Shown one piece after another: positions 60,673-64,000 of a DNA stretch of 64,000 nt. The notes below the pieces were generated by a model that saw nothing but the letters and a program-made list of their open reading frames with translations, was not told the origin of the DNA and searched no databases. Origin of the DNA: Ardenticatenaceae bacterium (GTDB taxonomy: Bacteria; Chloroflexota; Anaerolineae; Promineifilales; Promineifilaceae); the NCBI GenBank assembly GCA_030065875.1, contig JASJCR010000023.1, positions 1 to 64,000 on the forward strand. Direction: 5' to 3'. Both the position numbers and the translations under genes were made by a program. Every line of letters begins with the position of its first letter. Position 1 is the stretch's first letter.

Positions 60673-62781
60673 CTATTCTCCAAACCGATCTACAACCTCT
60701 GCTTCAGCATAAATCTCCCGCATGGCGGCCACCCAGGTCAAATCATCCCGTTTTTCGTACTGCCAAAACCGCACGGCCGGGAAGAAGGTGCGCCAGTTGT
60801 CCCCGGCCGGGACGCGGTGCCAACCATAATCGGCCGCCACGGCCGTAAAATCAACGTAATAACCCTCAGGGATTGACTCTTTGAGACGACCGCCCTGGTC
60901 GTAATATTGCGGATCGTCCCCAAAGCGAGCCCGGAAATCCCAGGGGAGCTGTCGCAAAGGCTCACCCATCGACCCATCTTGAACGGCCGCCCGGTAATAC
61001 ACTCGCCAATACGTTTCACCGTTGACCAATTCGCGCACCACTTCAATATTTGGGTTAAAGGTCAGAATTTCTTCGTAAGGTAAATCAAATGCCCGGCCGG
61101 CCTTGTGCCAGGAGCGAATGGATTCGTTGGGCTCCGGCTGGGCGTCAATCGGTTCAAATGCCTGAGCCAGACTCCCCAGGGGATCCCAGCCCGCTTCCCG
61201 AATTAGGCGGCCGCGCAGGGCCATAAACGACTGTTCGACCCGATCGCTGAAGTAAGGGAGCGAGGTTTCGACATCCACCGACATCAGTAAAAACGGCGGG
61301 TCGGTTTGACCGGTATTGGAAATGGTTTCGGTAAACAGCGGAGCGATTTCGCTGCGGGCCACATCAGCCAAGAAACCCACCGGTCGGGGAGCTAGAGTCA
61401 CTCCGGACCAGGATGGGTTGGTAATTTCTCCAAAGCCGGAGTATGTCTGCGGCGCAATCGCCCAGGCATCGATGCTGGAGGCGATCAAATAGTTGGCGTC
61501 AGCCAGGGTGTGACCATACGCTAAATTATCCCCGTTGGGTGACCAGGCCGGGTCGCGCCCCTGCCCGATCGTAATCGGCTCACCATCCGGCCGGTATCCT
61601 ACGAGCGGTTGAGCGATGATCAAATCAAGACCGCGGCCGGATTCGGTGTACGCCAAAAACAATCCGTTGGGGTGATAAGCGGCGTGATCTTCGTGCCGAT
61701 CGACCGTACCGGTCAGGTTGACGGCCAATTCATCACGCAAATTGTCCAGCGACAGCACAAAAATATCTTGATTACCCGCTCGCCAGCTGGTAAAGGCGAT
61801 TTGACGGCCGTCCGGTGACCAAACCGGAGAGAAATCAGCCGCCGGATGTTCAGTCAATCGAATTGGCGCTTCGCTGCCGTCCCGCCGCATGATATAAATA
61901 TCGAGGTTGCCCCCGCGATATCCTTCGTAAACCAGCCATTGCCCGTCGGGAGACCAGCGAGGGGCCCCTTCAAATTCAGGAGAATCGGTAAGCTGCTGGA
62001 TTTCACCGGTGGGCATGTCGAGCACGTATAAATCCCAGCTTCCACTGCGACGGGAGACAAAGGCGATTTCCCGGCCGTCCGGCCGCCAGGCGGGATCCCG
62101 CTCGATGGCAGGATGATCGGTCAACCTCACCGGCTCATCTTGCCCGATTGATAAGGCATAAATATCGTGATTACCCGCCTGGTTCATGGCAAACACAATG
62201 CTGCCCCCCCCGATCAGAGGATCCGGAGTGGGCCAGGGGGTCAAAAACACGGTGGCCGGTGTGGGGGTAAACGTGGGTGAGGGTGTCGGGGTGACGGTGG
62301 GGGTCTGGGTGATAGTTGGCACCGGCGAGGGAGTCAACGTGGCGGCCGGCAAGGCGGCCAGAGCCGCGGTTTCAGCGGCCAGACGATTATTGCGATCAAT
62401 GACAATCCAGCCTGCTCCAGCGAGAATTAACACGCTCACCAATGCGGTGGCGGTTAGTAAAGGGAGACGTCGTTGGGCAAAAGTGGGTTCAACCGTGGCA
62501 GATGCCACATATGCTCCGGATGGCGGTTTGCGCCAGCGCAGCCACAACCGCAGTCGGGCCCGCCAAATCCGCAGCTGGACGTATCCGCGGCGTCCCTGCC
62601 ATTTTAGCCATGCTCGCCGGCTGGCCCACTGCTCCCCGGCATATTGGCGGGCTTGACGGCCGAGCCAGCGCACAAAGCGCCACGGCAGCAGCAGTGGCCA
62701 TAAAATAATGCGGCTAATGCTTCTGACTACCCTGCGCCAGCGTTTCGGCGGTGTAACATCTGACATGTCGCTGTTGGTCAT
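60673..62781 (-). CDS. Membrane-anchored PD40/TolB-like beta-propeller protein
   Basis: A 702-residue protein. A very basic Trp/Arg-rich cytoplasmic region of about 100 residues precedes one helix (about 108-130). A Thr/Pro linker (about 145-185) leads to PD40 propeller blades with DPAWRPDGREIAFVS, APRWSPDGQWLVYEG, SPVWSPDGRQIAFTS and DPAWSPNGDNLAYGH. The last 240 residues (SVDVETSLPYFSDRVEQSFMA and onward) form a separate domain I do not recognise. The role is probably a surface-exposed scaffold. ATG 62781 is chosen over GTG 62784. It is the first gene of a pair with the M23 peptidase, suggesting a cell-wall-related function. Confidence 0.85.
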   Translation of the reverse strand: MTNSDMSDVTPPKRWRRVVRSISRIILWPLLLPWRFVRWLGRQARQYAGEQWASRRAWLKWQGRRGYVQLRIWRARLRLWLRWRKPPSGAYVASATVEPTFAQRRLPLLTATALVSVLILAGAGWIVIDRNNRLAAETAALAALPAATLTPSPVPTITQTPTVTPTPSPTFTPTPATVFLTPWPTPDPLIGGGSIVFAMNQAGNHDIYALSIGQDEPVRLTDHPAIERDPAWRPDGREIAFVSRRSGSWDLYVLDMPTGEIQQLTDSPEFEGAPRWSPDGQWLVYEGYRGGNLDIYIMRRDGSEAPIRLTEHPAADFSPVWSPDGRQIAFTSWRAGNQDIFVLSLDNLRDELAVNLTGTVDRHEDHAAYHPNGLFLAYTESGRGLDLIIAQPLVGYRPDGEPITIGQGRDPAWSPNGDNLAYGHTLADANYLIASSIDAWAIAPQTYSGFGEITNPSWSGVTLAPRPVGFLADVARSEIAPLFTETISNTGQTDPPFLLMSVDVETSLPYFSDRVEQSFMALRGRLIREAGWDPLGSLAQAFEPIDAQPEPNESIRSWHKAGRAFDLPYEEILTFNPNIEVVRELVNGETYWRVYYRAAVQDGSMGEPLRQLPWDFRARFGDDPQYYDQGGRLKESIPEGYYVDFTAVAADYGWHRVPAGDNWRTFFPAVRFWQYEKRDDLTWVAAMREIYAEAEVVDRFGE

Positions 62782-62843
62782 CACCGGTCAGTGTATCAAA
62801 AGGTTATGATTATGTCATGTAATATAGGATACAAATACTATTT

Positions 62844-63032
62844 GAGTCCTGAGTCCTGAGTCCTAAGTCCTAAGTCCTAAGTCCTAAGTCCTAAGTCCTA
62901 AGTCCTAAGTCCTGAAACAGGATAAGCCCTACTTATTCTTGTCAAGTCCCAATTTAAATCACCACACTCAGGACTTTTAACTCAGGACTCAGCACTACTA
63001 ACTTAGGACTCAGCACTTTTAACTGAGGACTT
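62844..63032. repeat. Heptanucleotide inverted arrays (locus H4)
   Basis: The left arm (62844-62913) is ten units of AGTCCTG/AGTCCTA in strict 7-nt phase. After a spacer, the right arm (62963-63032) is about ten units of the reverse complement (AGGACTT, AGGACTC, AGCACTA, TTAACTC). The right arm enters the response-regulator gene and encodes its last eight codons and stop. Confidence 0.92.
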
Positions 63033-63395
63033 CTTATCCGGCCGATAACGATGGGCCAGATCGCGGAGTTGGCTAAACCGAATCGGTTTAATAAGCAGCA
63101 GGTCTACCCGATCTTCCAAAAACTCCCCCATGCGAGCGTCGGCCGTGGTCAAAATAACCCGACACTCTTTTAAACGATCGTTGGTCCGTACAGCCTCCAA
63201 AATTTCTTCCCCACTCACGTCCGGCAAGTGTAAATCCAGAGCGATCAGCTGTGGTGTGAGTTCGCTTAAGGCGGTTAAGGCCTGCCGGCCGTCACGAATC
63301 GTATCGGTTTTATAGCCGGCCATTTTTAAGGCTTGCTCAAAAATAGTCGACAAATTTTCATCGTCTTCAATTACTAAGGCCAATGGTTTATTCAT
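63003..63395 (-). CDS. Response regulator, single receiver domain
   Basis: A 130-residue stand-alone REC domain. Motifs: ALVIEDDENL (acidic pocket), phospho-acceptor Asp in ALDLHLPDVSGEE, Thr in ILTTADAR and Lys in LLIKPIRF. ATG 63395 is 4 nt after the stop of the histidine-kinase gene, so the two are coupled; an upstream frame to 63467 overlaps the kinase and is rejected. There is no output domain, so it signals by protein contact. The last eight residues (SSVKSAES) and the stop are encoded by a heptanucleotide array, an unusual tail for a receiver domain. Confidence 0.92.
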   Translation of the reverse strand: MNKPLALVIEDDENLSTIFEQALKMAGYKTDTIRDGRQALTALSELTPQLIALDLHLPDVSGEEILEAVRTNDRLKECRVILTTADARMGEFLEDRVDLLLIKPIRFSQLRDLAHRYRPDKKSSVKSAES

Positions 63396-63399
63396 AAAT

Positions 63400-64000
63400 T
63401 TATGTTGAAAGCGATTGAACCGCTTTTTCCTCTGGTGTTCGCAAGGGGAGTGAAATTTTGAATACACTCCCTTTGTTTAAGGTGCTATCTAATGTAATCT
63501 CTCCGTTCATCAGGTCTGTTAACTGCTTCACAATCGACAAGCCCAGACCGGTCCCCCGATGGTCCCGGGTCGGCGCAAACCGCACCTGTTGAAAACGGTC
63601 AAAGATGATTTTGTGCTTGTCCGGAGGGATACCAATCCCCGTATCTTTCACCTGTATCACCCAGTTTTTGGGTCCATTGACAAAAAGAGAGACGGTAATT
63701 TCTCCTTCGAGGGTAAATTTTATCGCGTTATTCACCAAGTTTATAAGAATTTGATAAAGGCGTTCTAAATCACCGATGATAACGGCCGGAAGCCCTTCAT
63801 CTAAATTAACGGTTAAATACAGCCCCCGCTTCTCTGCTAAAACAGGCATTGTGCTTTCAATGCGATCAACCAGCTCTCGGGGTGAAAACGGCTCTTCATC
63901 AATTTTTAACCGGCCGGCTTCCATTTGAGCCACATCCAGCAAATCATTAACCAGGGTTACCAGACCGTCGGTGCTGCTCATCACTTTTTCTAATATTTCG
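63400..64000 (-). CDS. Sensor histidine kinase, partial (N-terminus beyond right edge)
   Basis: The C-terminal 199 or so residues of a histidine kinase; the frame is open through base 64000. The end of the dimerisation helix is seen (LVTLVNDLLDVAQMEAGRL). The ATPase domain shows the N box LVNNAIKF, G1 DTGIGIPPDKH and G2 GTGLGLSIVKQL, then GSVFKISLPL. The phospho-accepting His and any sensor lie outside the window. It is directly upstream of its probable response regulator. Confidence 0.93.
   Translation of the reverse strand, partial: EILEKVMSSTDGLVTLVNDLLDVAQMEAGRLKIDEEPFSPRELVDRIESTMPVLAEKRGLYLTVNLDEGLPAVIIGDLERLYQILINLVNNAIKFTLEGEITVSLFVNGPKNWVIQVKDTGIGIPPDKHKIIFDRFQQVRFAPTRDHRGTGLGLSIVKQLTDLMNGEITLDSTLNKGSVFKISLPLRTPEEKAVQSLST

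Noticed and set aside
1-64000. Insertion sequences or prophage
   Set aside because: No transposase, integrase, recombinase or phage structural gene is encoded; the repeats found have no protein of their own.

Overview
The window looks like chromosomal DNA of an uncultured or filamentous member of the Chloroflexota (Anaerolineae-like). This is inferred from gene content and style: proline/threonine-rich linkers, LysM and PD40 surface proteins, lipoproteins with no outer-membrane assembly genes in view, a secreted protein ending in FVPIIAR, a phosphatidylcholine synthase, and heptanucleotide repeat arrays. There is no rRNA, tRNA, transposase, phage gene or CRISPR array. Base composition is middling, with the palindromic hexamer CGGCCG strikingly frequent.

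Layout. 1-5917 (minus) is a MacB/LolD-type ABC system: FtsX-like permease, ATPase, and two long coiled-coil adaptor lipoproteins, the second running off the left edge. 6-9.7 kb holds an SH3b membrane protein, an acidic LysM lipoprotein, a Roadblock protein and a phosphatidylcholine synthase. 9.9-11.7 kb is the msrPQ methionine-sulfoxide repair pair, preceded by an unidentified foldable intergenic segment. 11.8-19.9 kb (plus) is a compact glycan operon: GT2, a large membrane glycosyltransferase-like protein, two small proteins sharing a PIFG module with the GT2 tail, and three GT4 enzymes. 20.3-24.4 kb (minus) encodes a giant secreted nuclease fused to a 5'-nucleotidase. 24.9-33.6 kb (plus) has an FG-GAP protein, three translationally coupled GT4 enzymes, a Wzm-type exporter permease and an LCP ligase. 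33.6-43.3 kb (minus) has two surface proteins and a second, AT-richer glycan cluster (flippase-like protein, two methyltransferases, GT4, GT2, PMT-like, GT4).

43.4-56.5 kb (plus) is mostly housekeeping: epimerase-like protein, asnS, a SpoU-type methylase, an enolase-superfamily enzyme, a xanthine-dehydrogenase-type molybdenum subunit, a Ser/Thr kinase, methylmalonyl-CoA epimerase, WecG/TagA transferase, another epimerase, a GAF protein and citrate synthase. 56.8-64 kb holds a PQQ-type sugar dehydrogenase lipoprotein, a Rieske protein, a thioredoxin-like lipoprotein with an in-frame TGA, an M23 peptidase, a PD40 protein and a two-component pair cut by the right edge.

Strongest discoveries. 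(1) 59254-58592 reads as one thioredoxin-family lipoprotein only if TGA at 58918-58916 is selenocysteine; this gives a UINC redox motif, followed 18 nt later by a 7-bp stem with a CGGUG loop, placed like a bacterial SECIS. (2) Four intergenic loci carry arrays of 7-nt repeats in facing inverted arms. They abut gene ends; one supplies the last codons and stop of a response regulator and another has amplified the 3' end of asnS. (3) A recurrent PIFG plus coiled-coil module exists both as a GT2 tail and as two stand-alone small proteins inside the glycan operon.
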